Shown: piece by piece, positions 8,425 through 15,403 of the stretch | How positions within the stretch are numbered: the stretch's first letter is position 1 | Layout: the number at the start of each line of letters is the position of its first letter | Source of the DNA: a virus | Reading direction: 5' to 3' (one strand) | IMG/VR virus record: IMGVR_UViG_3300044714_000073 | Coordinates: 1-22,671 of that record | DNA: 22,671 bases | The notes under the pieces: model-generated | Seen by the model: only the letters and a program-made list of their open reading frames with translations | Database searches by the model: none | What the model was told of the DNA's origin: nothing | Made by a program: the position numbers and the translations under genes

Positions 8425-11126
8425 GCGACACCCCCAGCCATCGCCCACGACAGCTCGCGGGAGACCAGCGCCGCGACCTGCTGCTCGTCCTGGTGCTCGC
8501 GCGGGTAGACGTTGATCACCGGGCCGCCACCGGCGCCGCTCATCCCGGCGGCCGACGCGCCCAGGCCGCCCCCGGCCAGCGGCGAGGAGAACGAGGGCCC
8601 GTGACCCAGGTCGATCGAGTCGACGCCCGCCAGGCCCAGCTCCAGGCCCGCCACCATGTCCTCGCCGATCCCGGCCATCAGCGTGGACGGCGAGCCGATC
8701 CCGAAGAACCCCTTGATGGTGCCGAGGATCGGCCCGCAGACGTTGGCCTGTATCCAGCTCCCCAGCTCGCGGGCCTTTTCGAGGCCGACCTTGAGGCCCT
8801 CGATGATGTCGGCCCCGAACGTGATCGTGATCGAGCTGGGGGAGCCGATCCCGAGCCCGGACTTGAGCCAGCCGACCACGGGGCCGGTGACGTTGGCCTG
8901 CACCCAGCCGCCGAGCTGGCGGGCCTTTTCGAGGCCGACCTTCAGGCCCTCGATCATGTCGGCCCCGAACGTGATGGTGATGGTCGACGGGGAGCCGATC
9001 CCGAGGCCGCCCTTGATAAACCCGGTGACGGGGCCGGTGACGTTGGAGCCGATCCAGCCGCCCATCGACTTGGCCGCCGACAGGCCGGACTTGAGGCCGT
9101 CGATCATCGACGCCCCGGCCGACCGGGCGGTGGACACCATCGAGCTGAACCCGGACGACACCGCGCTCTGAATCTGGCCCATCGCGGTGTTGATCACGCC
9201 TTGCATCTGCGACCAGGTATCGCGGACGTGCCCGCCGATCGCGGAGGTGGCCGAGGAGACCACGCCAACCAGGCCGGTAAAGGCCGCCGACACCGCGCCG
9301 CCCAGCAGCCCGGCCACGGCGCTGGCGGCCTGGCCGAGGAGGCCGAACGCGGGGATGAGGCCGGGCGAGTTGCCGGTGATCCAGTGCCACAGCTTGGACA
9401 CGATGCCGATCAGCCACTCGATGGCCTGGCCCAGCAGCTTGAGCGGGTTGAGTACGGCGGTGATGGCCTGCACCCAGGTCAGCAGCTTGATGGCCATCTC
9501 GGCGATCGGGACGATGATCTTGACCACGATTTCCAGCAGGAACCCGATGACCTTGATCGCGCCGACGATCACGGGCACCAGCACGTTCAGCGCCGACGCC
9601 AGCCCGGACGCGCCGCCCTCCCCGGCCCCGCCGCCAGCCGCCTGGCCGAACAGCTGCCCGAGGGGGGCCAGCAGCTTGGACAGCTCCTTGATCACGGGGG
9701 CCAGGGCGTCCCCGATCGCCTTGACGATTTCCCAGAGGGCCAGCGCTAGCGGCTTTAGAGCCCCCTCCCATAGCCCCTTGAGGATCGGCATCAGGAAATC
9801 GAGAATCCCCTTGCCCAGCCCGATCATGGCCTCGCGGAAATCGGAGCTGGCGATCATTAGCGCGGCGAGCCCGGCGACCACGGCAGTCACGGGCAGCGCC
9901 AGGCCGCCGAGGGCCGCGCCGACCCCGCCAATCGGGCCGATCGCGCCACCCAGGCCGGGGATCAGCTGCACGGCTGCGGCCTTGCCCACGGACCCCAGGC
10001 CGCCCGCCACGAGCTTGGCCGGGCCGAGGAGGTTGGACAGCATCCCGCCGAGCACGGGAATCTGGGTGAGGATGCCGGGCGCGACCAGGGCCGTCAGCGC
10101 AGCGGCCCCGGCCAGGATGGCGGGACCGAACCGCTTGATCGCCTCGGTGATCCGCTCGACCTGCTCGGGCTTGAGGGCTTCGATCCACTTGGCCCACTGG
10201 GTGATCATGCCGGTGAGCGGCATCACCAGCTTGGAGACCGCCCCGCCGATGGCCTCGAAGATGGGGGCCAGCGCCCCGCCGGGAGCGACCGCGGCGGACA
10301 GCGCCTTGGCCATGTCGTAGAGCTGGATGATCAGCGGGCCGAACGCCTGCACGAGGCCCTGGCCTACCGACAGCTTGATGTCGTCAATGAGCCGGGGGAA
10401 GCTGCGCAGCACCTTACCCGGCTCGGTCATGGCCTCGGCGTAGGCCCCGGCTACGGTCTTGCCCGATTCAAGCACCGCATTAAGCACGGCCTGGGACCGC
10501 TCGGCGTCGGTCAATTCCTTAGTGGTTTTCCCGACGCTTTTCGCGTATTCATCGACGGCTTTACCGGCCTGCACATTCAGACCGGCATTGCGCAGCACCA
10601 TTGAATTCTGAGTCGTAATTCCGTGGACCAGATCGTCCAATACCTCGGTGGAATTGCGGCCGGAAATAACGGCGGCGTCCTGGGCCACGCGGGCGAGGTC
10701 GGTGGACTTGGCCAGGTCCAGGTTGTTCCGGGCGAATTGCGCGACGAGGGTCTGCGCGGTGCCGGTCTCGATGCCCTGCTTGCGCACGGCCTGGACCGTT
10801 TTCTGCATCGCGTCATACGACAGGTTGTTCGCCTTGGCCAGCGCCCGCAGCGAGGCGTCCATCTCGCCCGCCCGCGCGGCGGTGCGGAAGGCTTCGACCC
10901 CGAACCCGGTAGCGGCCACCGTCGCGCCCGCCAGGCCGGTGGCCACGGCCTTGCCGACCGACACGCCGAGGCCGCCGACCGCCTTGAGCCCGCTCGTCAT
11001 CGAGCCGCTGATCCCGGTCGCGGCCTGCTGGCCGGCCGCGGTCGCGGCCCCGGTGATCTCGCCCTTGAGGCTGCTCGTCTCGGCGCTGACGGGGATCGTG
11101 AGCTTGCCGTAGGTGTAGCTAGCCAC
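8421..11126 (-). CDS. Tail tape measure protein
   Basis: A 901-residue protein that sets tail length and is ejected ahead of DNA. The start is GTG 11126, overlapping the chaperone stop by eight bases (GTGGCTAG). The N-terminal ~330 residues contain the conserved TP901-type core (about 100-240, with RNNLDLAKSTDLARVAQDAA and GITTQNSMVLRNAGL). Several long hydrophobic stretches in the middle (about 340-450 and 510-600) resemble membrane-inserting segments typical of the family. Near the C-terminus GIGSPS occurs three times at exact 50-residue spacing, coded by near-identical 150-bp units. Part of the conserved core has markedly lower GC than the rest. The C-terminus ends in Gly/Ala-rich sequence. 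Confidence 0.95.
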   Translation of the reverse strand: MASYTYGKLTIPVSAETSSLKGEITGAATAAGQQAATGISGSMTSGLKAVGGLGVSVGKAVATGLAGATVAATGFGVEAFRTAARAGEMDASLRALAKANNLSYDAMQKTVQAVRKQGIETGTAQTLVAQFARNNLDLAKSTDLARVAQDAAVISGRNSTEVLDDLVHGITTQNSMVLRNAGLNVQAGKAVDEYAKSVGKTTKELTDAERSQAVLNAVLESGKTVAGAYAEAMTEPGKVLRSFPRLIDDIKLSVGQGLVQAFGPLIIQLYDMAKALSAAVAPGGALAPIFEAIGGAVSKLVMPLTGMITQWAKWIEALKPEQVERITEAIKRFGPAILAGAAALTALVAPGILTQIPVLGGMLSNLLGPAKLVAGGLGSVGKAAAVQLIPGLGGAIGPIGGVGAALGGLALPVTAVVAGLAALMIASSDFREAMIGLGKGILDFLMPILKGLWEGALKPLALALWEIVKAIGDALAPVIKELSKLLAPLGQLFGQAAGGGAGEGGASGLASALNVLVPVIVGAIKVIGFLLEIVVKIIVPIAEMAIKLLTWVQAITAVLNPLKLLGQAIEWLIGIVSKLWHWITGNSPGLIPAFGLLGQAASAVAGLLGGAVSAAFTGLVGVVSSATSAIGGHVRDTWSQMQGVINTAMGQIQSAVSSGFSSMVSTARSAGASMIDGLKSGLSAAKSMGGWIGSNVTGPVTGFIKGGLGIGSPSTITITFGADMIEGLKVGLEKARQLGGWVQANVTGPVVGWLKSGLGIGSPSSITITFGADIIEGLKVGLEKARELGSWIQANVCGPILGTIKGFFGIGSPSTLMAGIGEDMVAGLELGLAGVDSIDLGHGPSFSSPLAGGGLGASAAGMSGAGGGPVINVYPREHQDEQQVAALVSRELSWAMAGGVA
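8651..9100 (-). repeat. Three tandem 150-bp units inside the tape measure gene
   Basis: The motif coding GIGSPS (plus-strand GAGCCGATC) ends at 8700, 8850 and 9000, exactly 150 bp apart. The GGGCCTTTTCGAGGCCGACC stretch recurs at 8771 and 8921. Aligned by eye, the 85-bp segments from 8771 and 8921 differ at roughly ten positions, while the third unit is more diverged. At protein level each unit reads like EGLKVGLEKAR-LG-W-QANV-GP then GLGIGSPS. Such close units in the tape measure gene fit recent duplication or gene conversion. Confidence 0.85.
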
Positions 11127-11849
11127 GGTTCACGACCTTGACGCCGGGCATCCCGCCGAGCATCGCCCCGGCCTCGGCCCACGAGCTGGCCTTGGCCGCG
11201 CCCGGCTGGGCGGGGGCTGGGTCACGCTGGGCGGGTCGTGGGGCCGCTCCCCCAGCCTGCGGGGGCCTGGGTATGGGCCGGGGCTTGGGGACGTTCTTAG
11301 CGCCGTGGGCGCGCATCGTCACCCACGTCAGCGCGGCGAGGTGGTCGACCATCACGGCCAGCAGCTCGGCCTCGGTGGACCACTGCTGGCCTGCCCGCCG
11401 GGCGTGCGGGGGCAGCCGGTCGAGCAGCACCGCCACGCGGCGGGTCGACACGGCCGGGTCGAGCACGTCGACCCCGAACCCGGCCATCAGCGCCGCTTCG
11501 ACGTCCGGGTGGAAGCGCGCCGCGCACGCTGCGCGGAATTTGGGAGGCTCAGCCCGGCCTGGGTCGCGCCAGCTCCCCGGAACAGCGCCGTCAGCTCGCC
11601 GATGGTGAGCCCGTCGTCGCATAGCTGCTCGTAGGTCCCCGGGCCGATCAGCTCGGCCAGGGCGTCCTCCAGGTTGCCTTGGGCCACGGCGCGGACGGTC
11701 GTCAGCGGCCACCCGGCCATCGTCGGGAGCTCGTAGGGCTTGCCCTTGTACGCGAACGCGAACGGGGCCGCCTCGGCCTCGGCCGCAGCCGCGGCCTCCA
11801 GGTCGAAGATCGGCGGCGGGGTGTCCCCGTTGGCGTGGGCCGGGCTCAC
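11119..11849 (-). CDS. Tail assembly chaperone, long form by -1 frameshift (gpGT-type)
   Basis: The long product is made by reading 104 codons from GTG 11849, slipping back one base at the CCCAAAT heptamer (11544 to 11538), and continuing in the -1 frame to TAG at 11119. That gives about 243 residues, joining at the Asn codon to FRAACAARFHPD. The second part (about 105-243) is a helical domain followed by a Pro/Ala/Gln-rich tail. In lambda-like phages the G and GT proteins coat the tape measure during tail assembly, and the ratio is set by slippage. Position between major tail and tape measure genes matches exactly. The frameshift is inferred from site and frames; no protein data. Confidence 0.9.
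11487..11849 (-). CDS. Tail assembly chaperone, short form (gpG-type)
   Basis: The unshifted product is 120 residues: GTG 11849, overlapping the major tail stop as GTGA, to a stop at 11487. The N-terminus is MSPAHANGDTPPPIFDLE, then an Ala/Glu-rich helix, a small domain with PYELPTMAGWPLTTVRAVAQ, and LDDLxxGx-like GTYEQLCDDGLTIGELTALF. The last sixteen residues after the slip site are basic (RARRASTRTSKRR). The short form is normally the more abundant one. Confidence 0.9.
   Translation of the reverse strand: MSPAHANGDTPPPIFDLEAAAAAEAEAAPFAFAYKGKPYELPTMAGWPLTTVRAVAQGNLEDALAELIGPGTYEQLCDDGLTIGELTALFRGAGATQAGLSLPNSAQRARRASTRTSKRR
11538..11544 (-). promoter_or_regulatory. Slippery heptamer C CCA AAT for -1 frameshifting
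   Basis: On the minus strand the sequence is CCCAAAT. In the short-form reading frame the first C is the third base of a CTC codon, so the phase is C CCA AAT, the canonical X XXY YYZ arrangement. After slippage both tRNAs re-pair as CCC AAA and reading continues TTC CGC GCA in the frame open to 11119. Confidence 0.9.
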
Positions 11850-12472
11850 GCCGCCTTGTCAGCGGTCGCGCCCTGCCGGGCTCGGCGGGTGGCACTGGGG
11901 TCCTCGGCCGGGCCGAGCATGACGGTGGCCAGCTCGCCCGCGTCGTCCAGCGCGGACAGGGTGCAGTCGAGGGGCACGGCGGCCCCGCGGGTGATCTGCA
12001 TATCCCCGGCGTCGGACAGCGAGGCCCGGCCGAACGCGAGCCGCATGCACCGGGCGGCGTCCCGGCTGTCGATGCCGACCGCGTAGAGGTGCTGCGGGGT
12101 GTCGCTGCGCAGCTTCATCTTGAGCAGCCCGTCGCTGTCCTCGTCCTCGGGGTCGGCGTCGAAGTACAGCGCGATGGTGTCGCCGTTGAGCTGCCAGAGC
12201 ACGAACTGGAGCGTGATCGACCGGCCGGTGATCACCGACCGGATCGGGACGACCGACTGCCACGGGGTGATGTCCTCCTGGTCGACGCTCTGGCCCACGG
12301 TGGGGCCGTCGTCGGACAGGTAGCCGAGGATCGACCAGGGGGCTTCCCAGTCGTCCCAGGTGTTCTCGGGCGGCTCGGTGCCCGCTGGGGCCAGGTAGAT
12401 ACCGGGACCTCGTGCGGTGCCGACCTGCACCTCATCGGGGTCGAGTGCGCCGGTTGGCGGGGCTGGGGGCAT
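11846..12472 (-). CDS. Major tail tube protein
   Basis: A 208-residue protein, MPPAPPTGALDPDEVQVGTA, with a beta-rich core: ENTWDDWEAPWSILGYLSDD, then SVDQEDITPWQSVVPIRSVI and RSITLQFVLWQLNGDTIALY. This wording is characteristic of actinophage major tail proteins, in which subunits stack as hexamers to form the tube. The C-terminus (about 190-208) is charged and probably disordered. The ATG at 12472 is preceded by GGAAGGAAGCCCAGCC, a strong site resembling the leaders at 19780 and 20580. It overlaps the chaperone start by GTGA, as expected for a gene made in large amounts. Confidence 0.9.
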   Translation of the reverse strand: MPPAPPTGALDPDEVQVGTARGPGIYLAPAGTEPPENTWDDWEAPWSILGYLSDDGPTVGQSVDQEDITPWQSVVPIRSVITGRSITLQFVLWQLNGDTIALYFDADPEDEDSDGLLKMKLRSDTPQHLYAVGIDSRDAARCMRLAFGRASLSDAGDMQITRGAAVPLDCTLSALDDAGELATVMLGPAEDPSATRRARQGATADKAA

Positions 12473-12487
12473 GGCTGGGCTTCCTTC

Positions 12488-12877
12488 CTACGGTGCCTCA
12501 GCAGGCGCGGGGGCGGCGCTTCGGCGGGGATGGACACGGATCTCAAACCGCGCCGTGTATCGCGGGGTGCCGTCGTCGTCGGGCAGGAAGAACGGGCCCT
12601 CGACCGCCTGCACATAGCAGACGGTGCCCTCCGACCACTCGGTGTCGGCCAGGCCGACGATGGTCTGCCGCACGGTCTCGGCCAGCGCGCGGGCGGCCTC
12701 CTTGCGCTTGTGCCGCGCGTCGACCTGGACGAAGTGCGCGTAAATCCAGCCCGGCGCGTCGAGCTGGGTTGCGGCGTACCCGAACGAGGTGAGGTCGCCG
12801 AGCCGGGTGAGGTCGCGTATGTTGCGCCACACCCACGCCTCTAGGTCGGGCTGCACGATCACCGGGGCCGCCATCAT
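12488..12877 (-). CDS. Tail terminator-like protein
   Basis: About 129 residues, starting MMAAPVIVQPDLEAWVWRNI at ATG 12877, which overlaps the upstream stop within ATGATG. The second ATG at 12874 is equally possible. Layout is an N-terminal helix (LEAWVWRNIRDL), a beta hairpin (PGWIYAHFVQVDARHK), a helix (EAARALAETVRQTIVG) and further strands (GTVCYVQAVEGPFFLPDDDG, YTARFEIRVHP). That is the fold order of gpU-like tail terminators, which cap the tail tube before joining the head. It sits directly before the major tail gene, as usual. Assignment is by pattern and position. Confidence 0.75.
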   Translation of the reverse strand: MMAAPVIVQPDLEAWVWRNIRDLTRLGDLTSFGYAATQLDAPGWIYAHFVQVDARHKRKEAARALAETVRQTIVGLADTEWSEGTVCYVQAVEGPFFLPDDDGTPRYTARFEIRVHPRRSAAPAPAEAP

Positions 12878-13161
12878 CGGCCGCCCGAGGCCATCGCCCG
12901 GCCGAGGGGGGCCTTGGCCGGCATGTGCCGGGTGCCGTACTCGACGTAGCGGGCGTGCGGGGCGGTGTTGATCACGACCGTCGTAGCCGGGTCGGAGTAG
13001 CCCGGCCTGGTCTGCCAGCTCGACGCCATCAGCCCGGTGTCGCGCGGGGTGTTCGCGGCGGCCTGGGAGCGCAGGCTGGCGGCGATGTCGGCGACGTTCT
13101 GGCCGCACGCCTTGCGGGGGGCCAGCGGGTCGATGACCTCGAACCGGACGCCGCTAGCCAC
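12874..13161 (-). CDS. HK97 gp10-like neck/tail completion protein
   Basis: A 95-residue protein when started at GTG 13161, overlapping the previous stop by eight bases (GTGGCTAG). The frame is open farther upstream, but that sequence is Arg/Pro shadow of the preceding gene. Family signs are TPRDTGLMASSWQ (about 51-63) and HARYVEYGTRHMPAKAPLG near the C-terminus, the typical HK97-gp10 signature of DTG followed by YVEYGT and a proline-containing end. The family joins head to tail in siphoviruses. Confidence 0.85.
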   Translation of the reverse strand: MASGVRFEVIDPLAPRKACGQNVADIAASLRSQAAANTPRDTGLMASSWQTRPGYSDPATTVVINTAPHARYVEYGTRHMPAKAPLGRAMASGGR

Positions 13162-13516
13162 GGGGGGCCTCGGTGACGGTCGCCTGGAAACAGTCCAGCG
13201 TGCCGCCGGTCGGGTCGGCGACGAGGTGGACCTGGGCGAGGGTGAACACCCGGCCGCGTATCCGGGCCGACGACCCCTCCACGGGCTCGGCCGCGGCCGG
13301 GAGGAACAGCACGCCGGTATCGGTCGTGCGGGGCTCGGACGGACCCCGCCCGCCGCCCCCGGCCGCACGGGGGTCGGTCGGGCCGGGGCCGAGCTGGAGA
13401 TTCCCGAGGCCCGACCAGTAGGGCCGGGCGTCCGGGTCGGCCTCGCGCCACCCGTGGGCGTCCAGGTCGCCGGGCAGGTACAGCTCCACCTGGTCGGCGG
13501 CCAGCAGCACGCTCAT
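13154..13516 (-). CDS. Head-tail connector / head-closure protein
   Basis: A 120-residue protein from ATG 13516, overlapping the previous stop as ATGA; a GTG at 13522 is an alternative. Sequence begins MSVLLAADQVELYLPGDLDA and ends in beta segments GRVFTLAQVHLVADPTGGTL and CFQATVTEAPRG. A Gly/Pro/Arg-rich loop lies about 45-65. Position between an adaptor-like gene and the gp10-like gene, plus the beta-barrel look, points to a head-closure (stopper) protein. No strong family motif seen. Confidence 0.7.
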   Translation of the reverse strand: MSVLLAADQVELYLPGDLDAHGWREADPDARPYWSGLGNLQLGPGPTDPRAAGGGGRGPSEPRTTDTGVLFLPAAAEPVEGSSARIRGRVFTLAQVHLVADPTGGTLDCFQATVTEAPRG

Positions 13517-13890
13517 GGCCACGGCTCCGGGTCATCGAAACGGGGCCACGCCGGGGCCTTGGCCTCGTCCCACGCGGCGGCCCGCAGCGGGACGGACACG
13601 AGCGTCCCCATCATCGAGCGGTGCCACGCGGCGCGCCCGAGGGCGAGGCCGAGCTGCCCGCCCGGCATCGCCGGGCTGTACGCGACCGACTGCACGCCGG
13701 TCGACACGGACGCGACGGTGGGGGCCGGGGGCAGCGTCGCGGCGTAGCTCTCCCACTGGAGCGCCGCGCACAGGTGCGGGTCCTCCGACCACCAGGCGTC
13801 GGCGATGCCCTGGGCCTCGTCCCGGTCGAGCCCGCCAGTCGTCGGCGGGTTCAGGGGCGGCGCCCATGCCTCCCACGATGACGGGCTCAC
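13513..13890 (-). CDS. Head-tail adaptor-like protein
   Basis: A 125-residue protein from GTG 13890, three bases after the capsid stop. It begins MSPSSWEAWAPPLNPPTTGG, then a helix (LDRDEAQGIADAWWSEDPHL), a second helix (CAALQWESYAA) and a central loop with GVQSVAYSPAMPGGQLGLAL. The alternation of helices with a small or Tyr-containing loop resembles gp6/gp15-type adaptors that dock on the portal after packaging. Assignment is positional. Confidence 0.65.
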   Translation of the reverse strand: MSPSSWEAWAPPLNPPTTGGLDRDEAQGIADAWWSEDPHLCAALQWESYAATLPPAPTVASVSTGVQSVAYSPAMPGGQLGLALGRAAWHRSMMGTLVSVPLRAAAWDEAKAPAWPRFDDPEPWP

Positions 13891-13893
13891 GGG

Positions 13894-14931
13894 TCACTTG
13901 GCCTTGGTGCTGCGCTCGGAGCCGCCCTCGCCCTCAAGGGGTCCGCCGACCGCCCCGTGCGGGTGGTTGGCGAGGAGAGCGCCAGCCGCGCTGGTCACAG
14001 CGGACAGCTTGACCTTGGCGAACGGACGCGAACCGGCGGGCCTGCGCACGGTCGGCGGGTTGACGATCGCGCAGCCGAACCGAGCCCAGACCTTCATGGG
14101 CGTCACGTTGTCTTGGAACCCGGACACCGAGTTGGCGGTGGTGGTCCCGAGGATCACGCCCGAGGGGTCGAGCTTGAACCTGATGTCTTGCCGCACGCCG
14201 ATGATCAGGTATTGCCAGGCCCCGGTGATGAAGTCGGGGAGCGCGGGCGCGGGTCCGATCTGGGTGAACGGGTTGTAGGCGATCGGCGCGCCGTAGAGGG
14301 TTGGCCGCTGGGTCTGCCCGACCTGCTCGGTTCCGAGCAGCAGAGCGCCGGTCGAGTCGCGGACGCCCCGGAGGCGGCTCTTGACGATCAGGTCGGCGGC
14401 GTGGCCGGTGACGGCCAGGCCGTCCGCCTCGACCAGCGCCATCGCCTGGTTTACGGCGTCCACCACGTCGTCGGCCCCGGCGGGGTCCACGATCTGCGCG
14501 ACCCCGGCGACCCCGCCACCGGGGAACGTGGGCGGGGTGGCCCCGGCCACGCCGAACAGCATGGCGTCATCGACCGCCACGCCGATGGCCTCGGCCAGGC
14601 GCGGGCGGCAGAAATTCCACAGGTTGATCTCGTTGTCGTCCAGGTACACGTCGGGGATGGCGATCACCGCCGCGACCTCCTCGGCGGTGATGACCTGCGG
14701 CTGGAGGCCGATGTCGGTGTAGTTCTTGCGGCCGGTGTTGGCAGCGCCCGCGTAGGGGCTCGTAACCCACTCGGCCTTGGGGAACGTCTTGGGGATCGGC
14801 AGTTCGGTGATCCGGGTGCCCATCGGGAGCCGCTGGCCCAGCGTCAGCGCGGCCGACGCCTGGGTGGCCTCCTCGATGATCTGTGCGGAGTATTCGCGGG
14901 GAACGACCCCGGAGAAGTCGCCTAGCGCCAT
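13894..14931 (-). CDS. Major capsid protein, HK97 fold
   Basis: A 345-residue capsid protein, MALGDFSGVVPREYSAQIIE. Seen are the N-terminal helix, the E-loop region (LPMGTRITELPIPKTFPKAE), the spine-helix region (DDNEINLWNFCRPRLAEAIG, VAVDDAMLFG) and a P-domain with QTQRPTLYGAPIAYN and LPDFITGAWQYLIIGVRQDI. It has no long N-terminal delta domain, which matches a separate scaffold gene (15400-15933). The C-terminal 45 residues are low-complexity (GPLEGEGGSERSTKAK). ATG 14931 has only a weak ribosome-binding match (AAGCGAG), odd for a very abundant protein; upstream hairpins and repeats may matter. Confidence 0.93.
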   Translation of the reverse strand: MALGDFSGVVPREYSAQIIEEATQASAALTLGQRLPMGTRITELPIPKTFPKAEWVTSPYAGAANTGRKNYTDIGLQPQVITAEEVAAVIAIPDVYLDDNEINLWNFCRPRLAEAIGVAVDDAMLFGVAGATPPTFPGGGVAGVAQIVDPAGADDVVDAVNQAMALVEADGLAVTGHAADLIVKSRLRGVRDSTGALLLGTEQVGQTQRPTLYGAPIAYNPFTQIGPAPALPDFITGAWQYLIIGVRQDIRFKLDPSGVILGTTTANSVSGFQDNVTPMKVWARFGCAIVNPPTVRRPAGSRPFAKVKLSAVTSAAGALLANHPHGAVGGPLEGEGGSERSTKAK

Positions 14932-15000
14932 TGGGGGCTCGCTTTCGGGCGTGACGGTCAGAACACGATCACGCCGCTTTACGCGCCACCCGGTCGGGCG

Positions 15001-15041
15001 GGAATCCCTCCGCGCCCGGCCCGGCCTGGGAATCCCTCCGC
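15001..15041 (-). repeat. 13-bp direct repeat upstream of the capsid gene
   Basis: GGAATCCCTCCGC occurs at 15001-15013 and again at 15029-15041, 28 bp apart start to start. On the minus strand each reads GCGGAGGGATTCC. The pair lies 70-110 bases before the capsid ATG in non-coding sequence. It could be an operator or an RNA element. The GGAGGG inside looks like a ribosome-binding site, but no start codon follows at a proper distance. Confidence 0.5.
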
Positions 15042-15105
15042 AGTGAAGCGCACCCGGACTCGGCTACCGGCTGCCGGTGGCCTCCCGCCGACCGGCAACG
15101 GGGCC

Positions 15106-15135
15106 AGGATACGCCGCGCTGTACGCGCTTGTAAG
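15106..15135 (-). promoter_or_regulatory. Weak promoter candidate for the capsid gene
   Basis: On the minus strand CTTACA (15135-15130) and TATCCT (15111-15106) are 18 bp apart, matching four of six bases of each vegetative consensus. They lie after the two hairpins and about 175 bp before the capsid start. In GC-rich DNA such a match may be chance. Confidence 0.3.
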
Positions 15136-15190
15136 CCCCTGGGGGCCAGGGGGGTGCAACCACACCACCCACGGGCCGAGGGCCCGTGGG
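15136..15190 (-). terminator. Two consecutive hairpins between scaffold and capsid transcription
   Basis: The first is a perfect 10-bp stem (15168-15177 with 15181-15190, loop 3), the second a perfect 7-bp stem CCCCTGG/CCAGGGG (15136-15142 with 15146-15152, loop 3). There are no U-tracts, which is common for proposed terminators in high-GC actinobacteria. They lie 28 and 66 bases past the preceding stop codon on the minus strand. Stems are symmetrical, so either strand could be affected; an RNA-processing role is the alternative. Confidence 0.5.
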
Positions 15191-15217
15191 CCTCTCACTG
15201 GCAGCTGGGCACGGGGC

Positions 15218-15403
15218 CTAGAGCCCGGCGGGCCTTGGCAGCTCGGCCCACACCTCCTCGGCCAGCGCGCCCAGGCGGCGCAGCACGTGCAGCACCCGGC
15301 ACAGCCGCGAGCAATAGACCGACCCAGGCCGGGGCGGGCGGACCAGGCACGACAGGCACACCACGGCGGGGTCGGCCTGGTCCTCGTCGTCGTCCCACGT
15401 CAA
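15218..15403 (-). CDS. Small zinc-binding (treble-clef-like) protein
   Basis: A 61-residue protein from TTG 15403, which overlaps the scaffold stop as TTGA. The N-terminus is very acidic (TWDDDEDQAD), then C16-x2-C19-x11-C31-x3-C35 with VYCSRLCR, the look of a small zinc ribbon or treble clef, and a helix (VLHVLRRLGALAEEVWAEL). I recognise no specific family. A gene here, between scaffold and capsid, often codes a head-assembly helper, but DNA or protein binding through the zinc site is equally possible. The TTG start has only a weak ribosome-binding site. Confidence 0.65.
   Translation of the reverse strand: MTWDDDEDQADPAVVCLSCLVRPPRPGSVYCSRLCRVLHVLRRLGALAEEVWAELPRPAGL

Noticed and set aside
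8651-9100. CRISPR-like regular repeat
   Set aside because: The 150-bp periodicity is in frame within the tape measure gene and encodes repeated peptide units; no short repeat with unique spacers occurs anywhere in the window.
8425-10197. Long minus-strand extension of the distal tail protein frame
   Set aside because: It lies inside the tape measure gene in another frame, with Arg/Pro-rich shadow composition; the ATGA junction at 8424 fixes the real start.
8493-10320. Long plus-strand ORFs opposite the tape measure gene
   Set aside because: High-GC shadow frames with His/Asp/Arg-rich or Ser/Pro-rich composition, no ribosome-binding sites and no recognisable domain.
14969-15172. 67-residue minus ORF in the gap before the capsid gene
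   Set aside because: Composition is shadow-like, it spans the hairpin and direct repeat, and it has no fitting ribosome-binding site or junction.
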